This document shows, piece by piece, positions 8,613-16,740 of a DNA stretch of 64,000 nucleotides. Position numbers and translations under genes: made by a program. Every line of letters starts with the position of its first letter. Position 1 is the stretch's first letter. The notes under the pieces are model-generated. The model did not search any database, was not told the origin of the DNA, and saw only the letters and a list, made by a program, of their open reading frames with translations. This DNA is from JAOUEA01 sp038249195. GTDB lineage: Bacteria; Actinomycetota; UBA4738; HRBIN12. The stretch is taken from assembly GCA_038249195.1 (NCBI GenBank), contig JBBRWM010000003.1, positions 1 to 64,000 of the forward strand, written 5' to 3'.

Positions 8613-10751
8613 ATGCCGGGAACGCACCGTCGGGCCGAGCTGTGGGCCGGGTGGCTGTTGGGTGCGAGCGTCCTCGTCGCGTGCATAGACGTCGTCTTCG
8701 CGGTGGTGGCCTGGCCCCACCTCGAACCGACGGACTCCTATCCGCTCGTCGCCCTGTCCTTGGCGGCGGTCGTGTACGCGGCGCTGGGCACGTTGATCGT
8801 CCGACGCGTCGGCAACCCCATCGGTTGGTTCCTCCTGTTCGAGGGGGCCGGGCTCGCCGCGATGGGCGCCACCTCGCTCTACGCCGTCCTCAGCTTCGCC
8901 CACCCGGGGGTCCTGCCGGGACCTCGAGAGATCGGCGCGTCCTCCGAGCTGATCTTCGTGCCGGTCGTCATGGGTCTGGCCTTCATGCTGCTGGTCTTCC
9001 CGACGGGCCGGCTGCCGTCGCCTCGGTGGCGCCCGGTCGCGGCCGCGGCGATCGCTGTGTCGGCGATCGCCCTCCTGGCGATGGTCCTGACGCCGCGACT
9101 CGTGGCGTTACCCGCGCCCGGGGGGGTCTCGCTCCGGTTCCCGAACCCCTTCGGCATCGATGCGCTGCGACACACCTTCCTCGGGACTATCCCGGGCCTC
9201 GGCACCTCGTCCGCCTTGGTGCTGGCCGCGGCCGTTGCCGGCCTCGTCGTGCGGTACCGATCCGGCGACCTCGAGCTCCGTCAGCAGATCAAGTGGGTGG
9301 CGTTCGCGGCCGGCGCGTTCGTTCTGTGCCAGGTCGCTCTCACGGCCGCGCTGATCGCGGTGGGGAACGACGCGGTGATCACCACAGCCATCGGGCTGAT
9401 CTCGGCCGTGATCGCGCTGTTCGGGCTTCCCGTCGCGATCACGGTCGCGATCCTGCGATACGGGCTCTATCAGATCGACGTCATCATCAACCGGACAGTG
9501 GCATACGGCCTCCTCGCGGCGGCGGTGACCGGCGTGTATGTCGCGGTCGTGGCCGGCGTCGGCGCGCTGGCCGGCTACGGCGGCGGGCCCGTCCTCACCG
9601 TGGCGGCGGCCGTCGCGATCGCCGTCCTGTTTCAGCCGCTGCGGAGGCGCGCGCAGATCGTGGCGAACCGGATGGTCTACGGTGAGCGCGCCACGCCGTA
9701 TCAGGTGCTGTCGGAGTTCGCGGAGTCCATGGCTCGCGCCCGGCCCCTTGAGGACCAGCTCGACCAGATGGTGTCGCTGCTCGCCAGCGGCACGGGAGCC
9801 ACCCGCGCCGAGGTCTGGGTACGCGTCTCCTCGACACTGCGCGCGATCGCGATCTGGCCGCGCGGCACGCCGGACCCGCCGAGCCGCACGCATATGGCCG
9901 ACGACGAGCTTCCCGCGTTCGAGGGCGCAGCAGGCGTGCTCCCCGTCCGCCAGGACGACGAATCGCTTGGAGTCGTCGTCCTGTACAAACCGGGCAACGA
10001 GGCACTTTCGCCGGCCGAGGCCGCGCTGGCGCAGCATGCCGCTTCCCAAGCCGGCCTCGTCGTGCGCAACGTTCGCCTGACAGCGGAGCTGGAGCTCACC
10101 ATCGACAAGCTCCGCGCCTCTCGCCTGCGGCTGGTCGAGGCGCAGGACTCCGAACGCCGCAAGATCGAGCGGAACCTCCACGATGGCGCGCAGCAGCAGC
10201 TGGTCGCACTCGGTGTTCGGCTGGGACTGCTCGAGCGCCAAGCACGAGACATCCCGGGAGGCGAACGGCTCATCGGATCGATCCCCGCGCTCCAGCGATC
10301 GTTGACGGACGCGCTCGAAGACCTTCGCGACCTCGCCCGAGGGATCTATCCGCCGCTGCTGGCCGACCGAGGCCTCGCCGCGGCGCTCGAGGCGCAGGCC
10401 CGCAAGACCGCCGTCGCCACCACCTTGCAGGCCGATGGGGTGAGGCGGTACGAACAACAGGTCGAGGCGACGGTCTACTTCTGCGTGCTCGAGGCTCTCC
10501 AGAACGTGGCGAAGTACGCGAACGCGACCGCAGCCGTCGTGCGGCTCGCCGAGGCGGACGGTTGGCTCACGTTTCAGGTGGAGGACGACGGGAGAGGCTT
10601 CGTGCCCGACCTGGCGAAGGGCTCGGGGCTACAGGGGATGGCCGACCGGCTGGACGCAACCGCAGGCAGGCTCGAGGTCGAGAGCCGACCGGGCGCCGGT
10701 ACGAAGGTGCGCGGATACATCCAAGTCGGCCAGGACCCGACCTCGGCGTAG
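8613..10751 (+). CDS. membrane sensor histidine kinase (HisKA_3 / NarL type), orphan
   Basis: A 712-residue kinase. The N-terminal half has about nine hydrophobic helices (ending in LFGLPVAITVAILRYGLYQIDVIINRTVAYG), followed by the linker FQPLRRRAQIVANRMVYGERATPYQVLSEF and a GAF-like region. The dimerisation/phosphoacceptor motif is SERRKIERNLHDGAQQQLVALGVRL (His in NLHDG). The HATPase has ALQNVAKYANA (N box), EDDGRGF (G1) and GSGLQGMADRL (G2). It would autophosphorylate on His and pass phosphate to a LuxR-type regulator, but none is encoded next to it. The start is taken at the ATG at 8613; a GTG at 8583 is possible. A paralog is at 30483-32636. Confidence 0.88.
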   Translation: MPGTHRRAELWAGWLLGASVLVACIDVVFAVVAWPHLEPTDSYPLVALSLAAVVYAALGTLIVRRVGNPIGWFLLFEGAGLAAMGATSLYAVLSFAHPGVLPGPREIGASSELIFVPVVMGLAFMLLVFPTGRLPSPRWRPVAAAAIAVSAIALLAMVLTPRLVALPAPGGVSLRFPNPFGIDALRHTFLGTIPGLGTSSALVLAAAVAGLVVRYRSGDLELRQQIKWVAFAAGAFVLCQVALTAALIAVGNDAVITTAIGLISAVIALFGLPVAITVAILRYGLYQIDVIINRTVAYGLLAAAVTGVYVAVVAGVGALAGYGGGPVLTVAAAVAIAVLFQPLRRRAQIVANRMVYGERATPYQVLSEFAESMARARPLEDQLDQMVSLLASGTGATRAEVWVRVSSTLRAIAIWPRGTPDPPSRTHMADDELPAFEGAAGVLPVRQDDESLGVVVLYKPGNEALSPAEAALAQHAASQAGLVVRNVRLTAELELTIDKLRASRLRLVEAQDSERRKIERNLHDGAQQQLVALGVRLGLLERQARDIPGGERLIGSIPALQRSLTDALEDLRDLARGIYPPLLADRGLAAALEAQARKTAVATTLQADGVRRYEQQVEATVYFCVLEALQNVAKYANATAAVVRLAEADGWLTFQVEDDGRGFVPDLAKGSGLQGMADRLDATAGRLEVESRPGAGTKVRGYIQVGQDPTSA

Positions 10752-10848
10752 CCCGAAGCACTACCTATCCCTTGGTCCACCTCCCGTGCGTACACCGCGA
10801 CGCACTCACCTTCTCCATGACGATGCGCCTCATGCTTACGGGAGCGGG

Positions 10849-11304
10849 CTAACCGAGCTTGAGCCGAAGCAAGACCTCATCGTCGAACACGATCTCACCC
10901 GTTTGCTCGAAGCCGAAGCGCTCGTAGAACGCGATCGGGCTGCCGTTGCCCTGCCCAGCGCTCGTCCACAGCACCTGGACCCCAGGCCGCCCGCGGAAGT
11001 ACCCAACGATCAGGTCGAGCGTTGCGGTGCCGAAGCCTCGTCCTTGGTAGCGCTCGTCGATCAACAGCTTCCAAAGGTAGTGCGGTATGTACTCAGGGCT
11101 GCCGACCTCGTCGCTGATCATCACGAACCCAACCGGCGTCTCGTCGGCGTAGACCGCCCAGTACAGGGCGCGACCGTCCGGCTCGTCGGCTGTTTCGAGC
11201 AACGACTCGGCAACGCCACTGACGAACTGCTCCTGAGCCCGTGAGACGCGAAGAGCTTCGACCGCTTCGCGATTCGATTCGCTAATCGGTTGGAGCGAGA
11301 CCAT
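10849..11304 (-). CDS. GNAT family N-acetyltransferase
   Basis: A 151-residue acetyltransferase: SLQPISESNREAVEALRVSRAQEQFV at the N-terminus, a central strand region (ALYWAVYADETPVGFVMIS), and the acetyl-CoA pyrophosphate loop YLWKLLIDERYQGRGFGTATLDLIVGYF (Q-x-x-G-x-G/A). The C-terminus PIAFYERFGFEQTGEIV is standard GNAT. The first residues resemble diamine/spermidine acetyltransferases, but the substrate cannot be fixed. The ATG at 11304 was chosen; the frame upstream runs through a tadA remnant. Convergent with the kinase gene before it. Confidence 0.82.
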   Translation of the reverse strand: MVSLQPISESNREAVEALRVSRAQEQFVSGVAESLLETADEPDGRALYWAVYADETPVGFVMISDEVGSPEYIPHYLWKLLIDERYQGRGFGTATLDLIVGYFRGRPGVQVLWTSAGQGNGSPIAFYERFGFEQTGEIVFDDEVLLRLKLG

Positions 11305-11384
11305 TGCCAGGACACTACTCGGCGGCTCAACGAACATCTGAGGAACACTCGGACACGCGCGAGAGGCTTCGCAACACCCCCTCC

Positions 11385-11625
11385 CAATCTCGATCCGCCC
11401 CTCCTGCTCCGCGAACACGTAGTCGAGACCGTTCACCATCACTTCGGTGATGCTCGGGTCTTTGAGCGGAAACTCGATGAACCCGAACCCGGCGACCTCG
11501 TCCGAAACCTCGTTCACCATGCAGGTGAGCTCGCGCCGGGGGCCCGCTCGCTCCGCTCGCGCGGAGCACCCCCAGCGCCTCCTCGCGCACCAAGACCCGC
11601 CTCTGCATGCGCAGCGCCTTCACGC
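11385..11625 (-). pseudogene. degenerate fragment of a tadA N-terminal region
   Basis: The minus strand encodes VLVREEALGVLRASGA and, after a frame change near 11530-11560, MVNEVSDEVAGFGFIEFPLKD then PSITEVMVNGLDYVFAEQEGRIE. These match the intact tadA product (VRVREEALSVLRGSGA; MVNEVSDEVVGFGSIEFLLKD; EVMVNGPDDVYVEREGRIE) almost residue for residue. Both ends stop abruptly and no ATPase core follows. It is a partial duplicate of tadA, or the stump of a second Tad locus, now joined to the front of the GNAT gene. Confidence 0.75.
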
Positions 11626-11718
11626 GCCCGCGTCGGTGATCACGAGACAGAAGTGCCCGACGCGCCCACGATGGCGAAACGAGCCCGAGTGCGGCGCAAC
11701 ACAGCCAAGCAGCAACCC

Positions 11719-12177
11719 CTATCGGGGAGTGAACAAGACCGCGACCGGCAGGAAGAAGGCGGCGACGCTCGCTGCCAGCGCCGGTAGCCGTGAGCGTCCG
11801 GCGCCCCTGAGGGCATGGGCCAACCGCACGGAACCGATGATCATCAGCACGCCACCGATGAAGAGCGGCAGCCCGATCGACCACATCCCGATGATGCCCA
11901 GCGATGTCAATCCGCCGGCTGCGGCCGCCATCAACACGAGCCGACGTTGACGGGACGCCGACCAAACCGCACCGGCGGCACAGGTGCCGGCGGCCAGCAC
12001 ACAAGACGCGACCAGGAGCACGCGCAGCCCGATGCCGTCGCCTTGGCGGCGGATCAACAGGAGGTAGATCACGACCATTCCGAACGCGATCCCGGCCGCG
12101 ACGGCCGCGAGTATCACCCCGGGACGCTTCACCGATCCGGGCCGCACCGGGATATCCGGCTGGACGTGTACGCCCAT
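11719..12177 (-). CDS. small multi-pass membrane protein of unknown function
   Basis: A 152-residue protein with four predicted membrane helices: VILAAVAAGIAFGMVVIYLLL, VLLVASCVLAAGTCAAGAVW, LVLMAAAAGGLTSLGIIGMW with GLPLFIGGVLMIIGSVRLA, and ALAASVAAFFLPVAVLF. No domain was recognised. The ATG at 12177 was chosen because GAGAGGTGG lies upstream and the basic N-terminus precedes the first helix. The 221 bases between this start and the divergent DinB gene hold no other gene; they must contain both promoters. Confidence 0.6.
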   Translation of the reverse strand: MGVHVQPDIPVRPGSVKRPGVILAAVAAGIAFGMVVIYLLLIRRQGDGIGLRVLLVASCVLAAGTCAAGAVWSASRQRRLVLMAAAAGGLTSLGIIGMWSIGLPLFIGGVLMIIGSVRLAHALRGAGRSRLPALAASVAAFFLPVAVLFTPR

Positions 12178-12398
12178 GCTCGCCACCTCTCGCTCGTCTC
12201 GACGAGTGTAGCCACGGCCGCCTTCGACGGATAGGTCAAAGTCGGCCTTGCCTTGATCGACCTCGAGGAAACGTTCTGGCACGCCTCGGGGACATCACGA
12301 GCGTGTATCGACGTCGAACGACGAGAGGAGGATGGTGCTGCATCAGCAGACACCGCTGGAAGCGCCGTAGGTCACTCGAACGGGGGGATGATCGGCCC

Positions 12399-12929
12399 AT
12401 GAGAGCCGAGGATCTGGCGCGAGCCGCCCTCGAGCGGGCGCACGGGACGTTCGTCGACAACACGGCACGGCTCACGCTCGAAGAGGCCCTCGACTCCGCG
12501 GGCGGCTACCGCTCGATCCTCGGGATCGCGAAACACGTCGCGGCGTGGAGTGCTGTGTATCACTCCTACGCCTTCGAGGCGGAGCCTCGTCATTGGGACC
12601 GGACGGACTGGCCGCGCGGGATGCGCGACTGGATCGAGCCGACGAAGGGATACGTGGACGAGGTCATGGCCTGGTACGAAAGGAGGTATGAACGATGGCT
12701 GGAGTCGCTCGGCGATCGCGCTGATTTCGACGCGCCGAGGCCGCCGCATTGGGGGAGCTCGGGCCCGCTCGCGGACATCGTCCTGATGGTTGCCGGTCAC
12801 TGGATCTATCACGCGGGCGAGATCAACGCGATCCTTGCGATCCGAAGGGACGAGGCCTGGGAGTACAGCGAGGAGGTCGAGGAGAACCACGCTCGACCGT
12901 CGGCCACGGCGTTCGACCCGCCTGGATGA
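12399..12929 (+). CDS. DinB-like four-helix protein
   Basis: A 176-residue protein that fits the DinB/YfiT metal-binding four-helix bundle superfamily: GIAKHVAAWSAVYHSYAF (first His), then MVAGHWIYHAGEINAILAI with the paired histidines near the C-terminus. Such proteins bind a metal through three His and often act as thiol-dependent (bacillithiol or mycothiol) transferases. The exact reaction here is unknown. The ATG at 12399 has GATGAT 6 bases upstream, so it may be leaderless. Confidence 0.72.
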   Translation: MRAEDLARAALERAHGTFVDNTARLTLEEALDSAGGYRSILGIAKHVAAWSAVYHSYAFEAEPRHWDRTDWPRGMRDWIEPTKGYVDEVMAWYERRYERWLESLGDRADFDAPRPPHWGSSGPLADIVLMVAGHWIYHAGEINAILAIRRDEAWEYSEEVEENHARPSATAFDPPG

Positions 12930-13084
12930 CCGACAAAGCGGCAGCCCAGTTCGAACCGTGGGCCGAGCGATGACGCTTCGGGTAAGGGCCGCATCCTCAC
13001 GTGGCGACTAGGGAGATGGTCCGAGGATTCAGCGGGTCCGATGGCGGCACGAACGCCCCGCCGTGCTACACGCCCGTCGGGGCC

Positions 13085-13759
13085 TCATGAGCCGGCAACG
13101 TAGACACTCGTTTTCCCCACAGGCTCTGGGATCAGGTCCCCGCAACGCTCCCCTGCTTGTTTCAGGCCCTCCTCGGCTCGTTGCGTACAGGCCACGAACG
13201 AGTCGGGCACTTCGAGGACGAACGACTCGCCGTCCAACAGGTACGTGAGGCGGAGGCCTGCGAACCCCGCGTTGCCGGGCGAATCCATGCGCAAGGCGAT
13301 CACGACCTCGGTCCCCCAGTTCCCTTCGGCGGGAGCCTGCGCCGGGTCTGGTGGTGCGACGAACCCATCGACCTTCCCGTAGGAGGCGGGGTCGTGGTCG
13401 TTCGGGGGGAACCCCGGAGCCGCGAGGACATTCTCGCCCCGGTTTGGGCCTGCTAGTCGAATCGCGATCGGATGAAAGCGGCCGAACGCCCGCACAAGGT
13501 CCAGACGCCGAAACTCGATCGGCTTGCCCGTTCGGTTGAGGATCTGTGGCGTCCCGTAGGTCCACGTATCACCGACCGTGACGACCTGACCGTCCGCGAC
13601 CGAGCCTCCCGCGTAGACGGAAGGGTCGGAGCTTCGGCCGCACGCGCTCGGGCCGAGGCCGATGAATGCCACGCACACGAGCGCGAACACGTATGAGCGA
13701 TCGACTGAAGTCCTCACCGGGGAGGACGGGCGACCAGAGGGAGTCACGGCCCCGATCAC
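13085..13759 (-). CDS. lipoprotein of unknown function
   Basis: A 224-residue protein. The segment SVDRSYVFALVCVAFIGLGPSAC-G looks like a lipoprotein signal with a loose lipobox (PSAC), so the mature protein would be anchored at the outer face of the membrane. The rest is beta-rich (VTVGDTWTYGTPQILNRTGKPIEFRRLDLV), without a domain I recognise. Two cysteines (FVACTQ and GERCGD) could pair. The start at GTG 13759 is supported by a GTGA overlap with the stop of the upstream gene; a GTG at 13717 just before the signal is an alternative. The two genes form a pair. Confidence 0.6.
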   Translation of the reverse strand: MIGAVTPSGRPSSPVRTSVDRSYVFALVCVAFIGLGPSACGRSSDPSVYAGGSVADGQVVTVGDTWTYGTPQILNRTGKPIEFRRLDLVRAFGRFHPIAIRLAGPNRGENVLAAPGFPPNDHDPASYGKVDGFVAPPDPAQAPAEGNWGTEVVIALRMDSPGNAGFAGLRLTYLLDGESFVLEVPDSFVACTQRAEEGLKQAGERCGDLIPEPVGKTSVYVAGS

Positions 13760-14934
13760 ACGTCATGAGCGAAGACTACGCCAGCATTGGTGAAACTCGT
13801 ACCATTCCCGCAGAGCCAGTGATCACCCCGTGACGCTACCCATTGCTGTTCGATCGTCGTTCCGTACGTCATGGTGGCGCTGAGTCCCACCGAGAGCATG
13901 CGTGGAACCGGCGCGGCGGTCAACGAATACCCTTCAGAGTTGGCGGTGCCTTGCGTCTTCGTTTGAACGTGACCCGGGAAGTACTTGACCCGGTTGCCGT
14001 CGAAGACGTCTTGGCAGTTGACGTCGTCGGCCTTGCTCCCGTGGTAATCGATGTCACCCGCCCATCCCTTCGGCTCAACTCTGTTCCCAACACAGACGAC
14101 CGCGTATTCCTGTTCGTTCGTCTTCGCCCGTATCCAGCGATCCTCGTGGTCAACAACGTCCCCGTCCGTCACGGTGGAGTTGCCGGACTTGCTCACCGAC
14201 ATCTGCCCTGCGGCCTCCCAGCCAGTCGTGTGCGTGATGCCAGCCATGATCCCCATCGATTGCGTGTAGCCCAACCCATACTTGACGTACCCGCTCGTGT
14301 GGGACGCGGTGTGCTCCTCATTGACGCGATTCCACGATACCCACGGGCTCCCGTAGGGAGCCTTCTTCAGGCAAGGCGGCGTAGGCGCATCCGGGGCCAA
14401 GTCGACTCTGAAACCACCCGCGCCGGCGATCGTCGTCGTCACCCAGGCTGTGTCGACCCCGGGGAATCCCGTCCAATGCCCCGCATCGAGAGAGAGCCGA
14501 CGGATCACCTCGTGCCACGATGTCCGACCGTCGGCGGCGACCACGAAGACGATGAAATTCACGTAGCCGCCGCGTGACCTTCCGTAGCGCTGGATGCTCG
14601 CCGTCGGGGCAACGTCCAAGGAGTAGAACCCGGAGGCGTCGGTCTCCGTGTGACCGGCGACCGGCAGTCGCACGGGATGGGTGGGCTGCAGATCGAGATA
14701 GGCGACGACGGCGGCTTGCATCCCTCGCCCATGGGGGTCGATCACCCGACCTGAAGCCAGCGGGACGGCCGCGCCTGTCGGTTGTCCCGTACTGCGCACT
14801 CCCCGCCATAGGGCAGCAAAGTTCGAGGGTGGCTGCCTCGCGGCGGGCGCTGCGTGGCCTACCAAGGTGGAGACCGCCACCAGCACAATCGCGAGGCCGA
14901 GTCGGAGTGTTCTCGGAGCAACGCCGTCAGCCAT
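13756..14934 (-). CDS. secreted protein of unknown function
   Basis: A 392-residue exported protein. The N-terminus (RTLRLGLAIVLVAVSTLVGHAAPAA) is a signal peptide. Residues about 60-175 resemble a carboxypeptidase-regulatory-like beta sandwich (SGRVIDPHGRGMQAAVVAYL ... TETDASGFYSLDV). The C-terminal half (GYTQSMGIMAGITHTTGWEAAGQMSVS; VVCVGNRVEPKGW) is rich in Gly, Ser, Thr and Trp and not recognised. The gene is first in a two-gene unit, since its stop overlaps the start of the following lipoprotein gene. A surface or matrix protein is plausible. Confidence 0.6.
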   Translation of the reverse strand: MADGVAPRTLRLGLAIVLVAVSTLVGHAAPAARQPPSNFAALWRGVRSTGQPTGAAVPLASGRVIDPHGRGMQAAVVAYLDLQPTHPVRLPVAGHTETDASGFYSLDVAPTASIQRYGRSRGGYVNFIVFVVAADGRTSWHEVIRRLSLDAGHWTGFPGVDTAWVTTTIAGAGGFRVDLAPDAPTPPCLKKAPYGSPWVSWNRVNEEHTASHTSGYVKYGLGYTQSMGIMAGITHTTGWEAAGQMSVSKSGNSTVTDGDVVDHEDRWIRAKTNEQEYAVVCVGNRVEPKGWAGDIDYHGSKADDVNCQDVFDGNRVKYFPGHVQTKTQGTANSEGYSLTAAPVPRMLSVGLSATMTYGTTIEQQWVASRGDHWLCGNGTSFTNAGVVFAHDV

Positions 14935-15134
14935 CGGAACGAGGGGAAAGCCCCAGGGACGATCGCGCCGGGACGCACCCTCGTGGTTGCCCCTTCGTCA
15001 CCGTCGGCCTCCTCGCGCGCCACTCACGACACCGTCAGGCGAGGGGAAGTCCGAGGGGGAGCTGCTCCGCCGGCCGAGCGAACCAGCGACCGGAGAGAGC
15101 TCGAACGCTACCAGGCGCCGGTCGACCGACGGAA

Positions 15135-15174
15135 TCCCCAGGGCGACCGATTCGCGATCCACGTCGGGGGATCG
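15135..15174. repeat. dispersed 40-bp repeat, copy 2
   Basis: Matches 5391-5430 at 33 of 40 positions. It lies in the 313-base non-coding gap 14935-15247, between the divergently placed end of a lipoprotein gene and the start of a secreted-protein gene. Apart from this element I see no gene, RNA or clear hairpin in that gap. Confidence 0.5.
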
Positions 15175-15247
15175 TTTTCAGCCATTGGGGGTGACGAACT
15201 CGCGCGGAGCACGGCCCGAGATGCGGCGCGTCGAGCGTCGTCGGTGC

Positions 15248-16672
15248 TCAACCGCAGAAGGCGGTGACCGTGCGGACTGTGGGCACGAACAGGCAGCCAG
15301 ACGACGCCGACGGGCTGGCGAAATGCGAGGACTCCCCCACCGGGAGGCGCACGACCTCGTCTCCGTTCGCTACGCCGAGACCGACGAGCGCATCCGAGGA
15401 CAGATCGACCGTCCACACGAGGCCGCCGGCCACGATGGGCGGGCCGGAGCTGAACTCGGCCGAGCGCCACCGCCGCGTGAAATCGCCCCCGTCCGCGGCG
15501 ACGCTCAGGGCCACCAGACCGTCCCTGCACGGGACGTAGACGGCATCGAGCGAGTGAGCGGTCCCGCCGAAGGCGCCATCGCATACCTGGTGAGACGCGA
15601 GTTCGCCGCCGATCCCCCCCAGGTGCTCGGCGTCCAACAGGTACCCGACGCCGCCCTTGCCGATCTGGAAGATCCGGCCCATGGACAGCACCGCCGGACC
15701 GGTCGAGCCCAGATCCACATCGCCGACGTTGAGCTCGGCCCAGTCCTGAGGGGAGAAGAAGTCGAGCCGTTCGAGCTGAGGCGAGAGCTTGATGACGCTG
15801 TCCCCGAAGTCGAACGCCGTGCCAGAGAAGCTGTTGCCCGTGGCGACGAAGAGGTTGCCGTCGCCGTCGGCGGCCGGGCCGGACGGGGCCCAGATCCCGC
15901 CGGCGTTCTCCGTCGGCACCTGGTAGTCGCGCAGCGGCCCGCTCCCGTCGGCGCCGACGCCGGCGACCCAGCCGTGGTAGCTGCCGCAGTCTCCGAACAG
16001 CCCCCCGAAGGCCACGTACACGTGCTCGTTCGCGAGCGTGAGCGCTGCCCTGAGCTGGTGCGTGAGCGGATCCATGCCGGGTGGGTCGACACCGCGGCTC
16101 CAGACGATGTCGCCGGTTCGTTCGCGCAGGGCGAAGAGCTCATGGTGTCCCGGGGCGAGGAAGGCGACGGCGTAGAGCAAACCGGTGGAAGGATCGAGGA
16201 CCGGCGTGCCCGTGATCCCCGAGGTGGGCGCGATGTTCCCGCACGGAAGGGTGGAACTGTCGACGGGTGGCCCGAGGTTCGTACGCCACACGATCGTGCC
16301 CGTGGATCCGTCGAGCGCGTACACCGAGTTGTTCTGGGTCGCGGCGATGACGTTGCCACCGACCACGAGCGGCTCCGCGTAGATGTCCGCGTCGAGGCGA
16401 GCCGAGGTCCAGGCCCGCCGAGCGTTCGCCAGCGAGGGCCCCTGAGCGACACCGCTCCTGGCCGCGTCGGCGTGATAGGTGAACCAGCGTCCATCGAGCG
16501 GGGCCGCCGGCTGCTCGCTCTCGCCGGGATCGGAACCCAAAGGGGGAGGCGTTGGACCGTCGGGCCCCGAACAAGCGATCGCGATGACCAGCCCGATGCT
16601 CGCAAGCGACAACCAGCGGGTGGTGTTCCTGTCACGCCCAGCGCGCGGGTTGTCCGAGGTCGTGATCGTCAA
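15248..16672 (-). CDS. PQQ-repeat beta-propeller lipoprotein
   Basis: A 474-residue exported propeller. After NTTRWLSLASIGLVIAIAC-SG, a lipoprotein signal with lipobox AIAC, come repeated blades of the PQQ/BamB type: VYALDGSTGTIVWRTNLG, LYAVAFLAPGHHELFALRERTGDIVW, and GLVALSVAADGG. It is not obviously an enzyme: PQQ dehydrogenases are longer and have more conserved tryptophan docking motifs. The TTG at 16672 is the nearest usable start; no ATG or GTG lies close in frame, so the exact start is unsure. Transcribed with the same polarity as the neighbouring EEP phosphatase. Confidence 0.7.
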   Translation of the reverse strand: MTITTSDNPRAGRDRNTTRWLSLASIGLVIAIACSGPDGPTPPPLGSDPGESEQPAAPLDGRWFTYHADAARSGVAQGPSLANARRAWTSARLDADIYAEPLVVGGNVIAATQNNSVYALDGSTGTIVWRTNLGPPVDSSTLPCGNIAPTSGITGTPVLDPSTGLLYAVAFLAPGHHELFALRERTGDIVWSRGVDPPGMDPLTHQLRAALTLANEHVYVAFGGLFGDCGSYHGWVAGVGADGSGPLRDYQVPTENAGGIWAPSGPAADGDGNLFVATGNSFSGTAFDFGDSVIKLSPQLERLDFFSPQDWAELNVGDVDLGSTGPAVLSMGRIFQIGKGGVGYLLDAEHLGGIGGELASHQVCDGAFGGTAHSLDAVYVPCRDGLVALSVAADGGDFTRRWRSAEFSSGPPIVAGGLVWTVDLSSDALVGLGVANGDEVVRLPVGESSHFASPSASSGCLFVPTVRTVTAFCG

Positions 16673-16740
16673 GCATCGATCGTAGGCGCTCGGGAGCGAG
16701 CGTCGTCCTTGAAACGGGGCCCCGCCGCGGCCGGCCTCTC

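Noticed and set aside
9108..10457. Long open frame opposite the first histidine kinase
   Set aside because: High-GC shadow frame; composition is Arg/Ala/Gly/Pro-rich and no motif is found, whereas the plus strand has a clear kinase.
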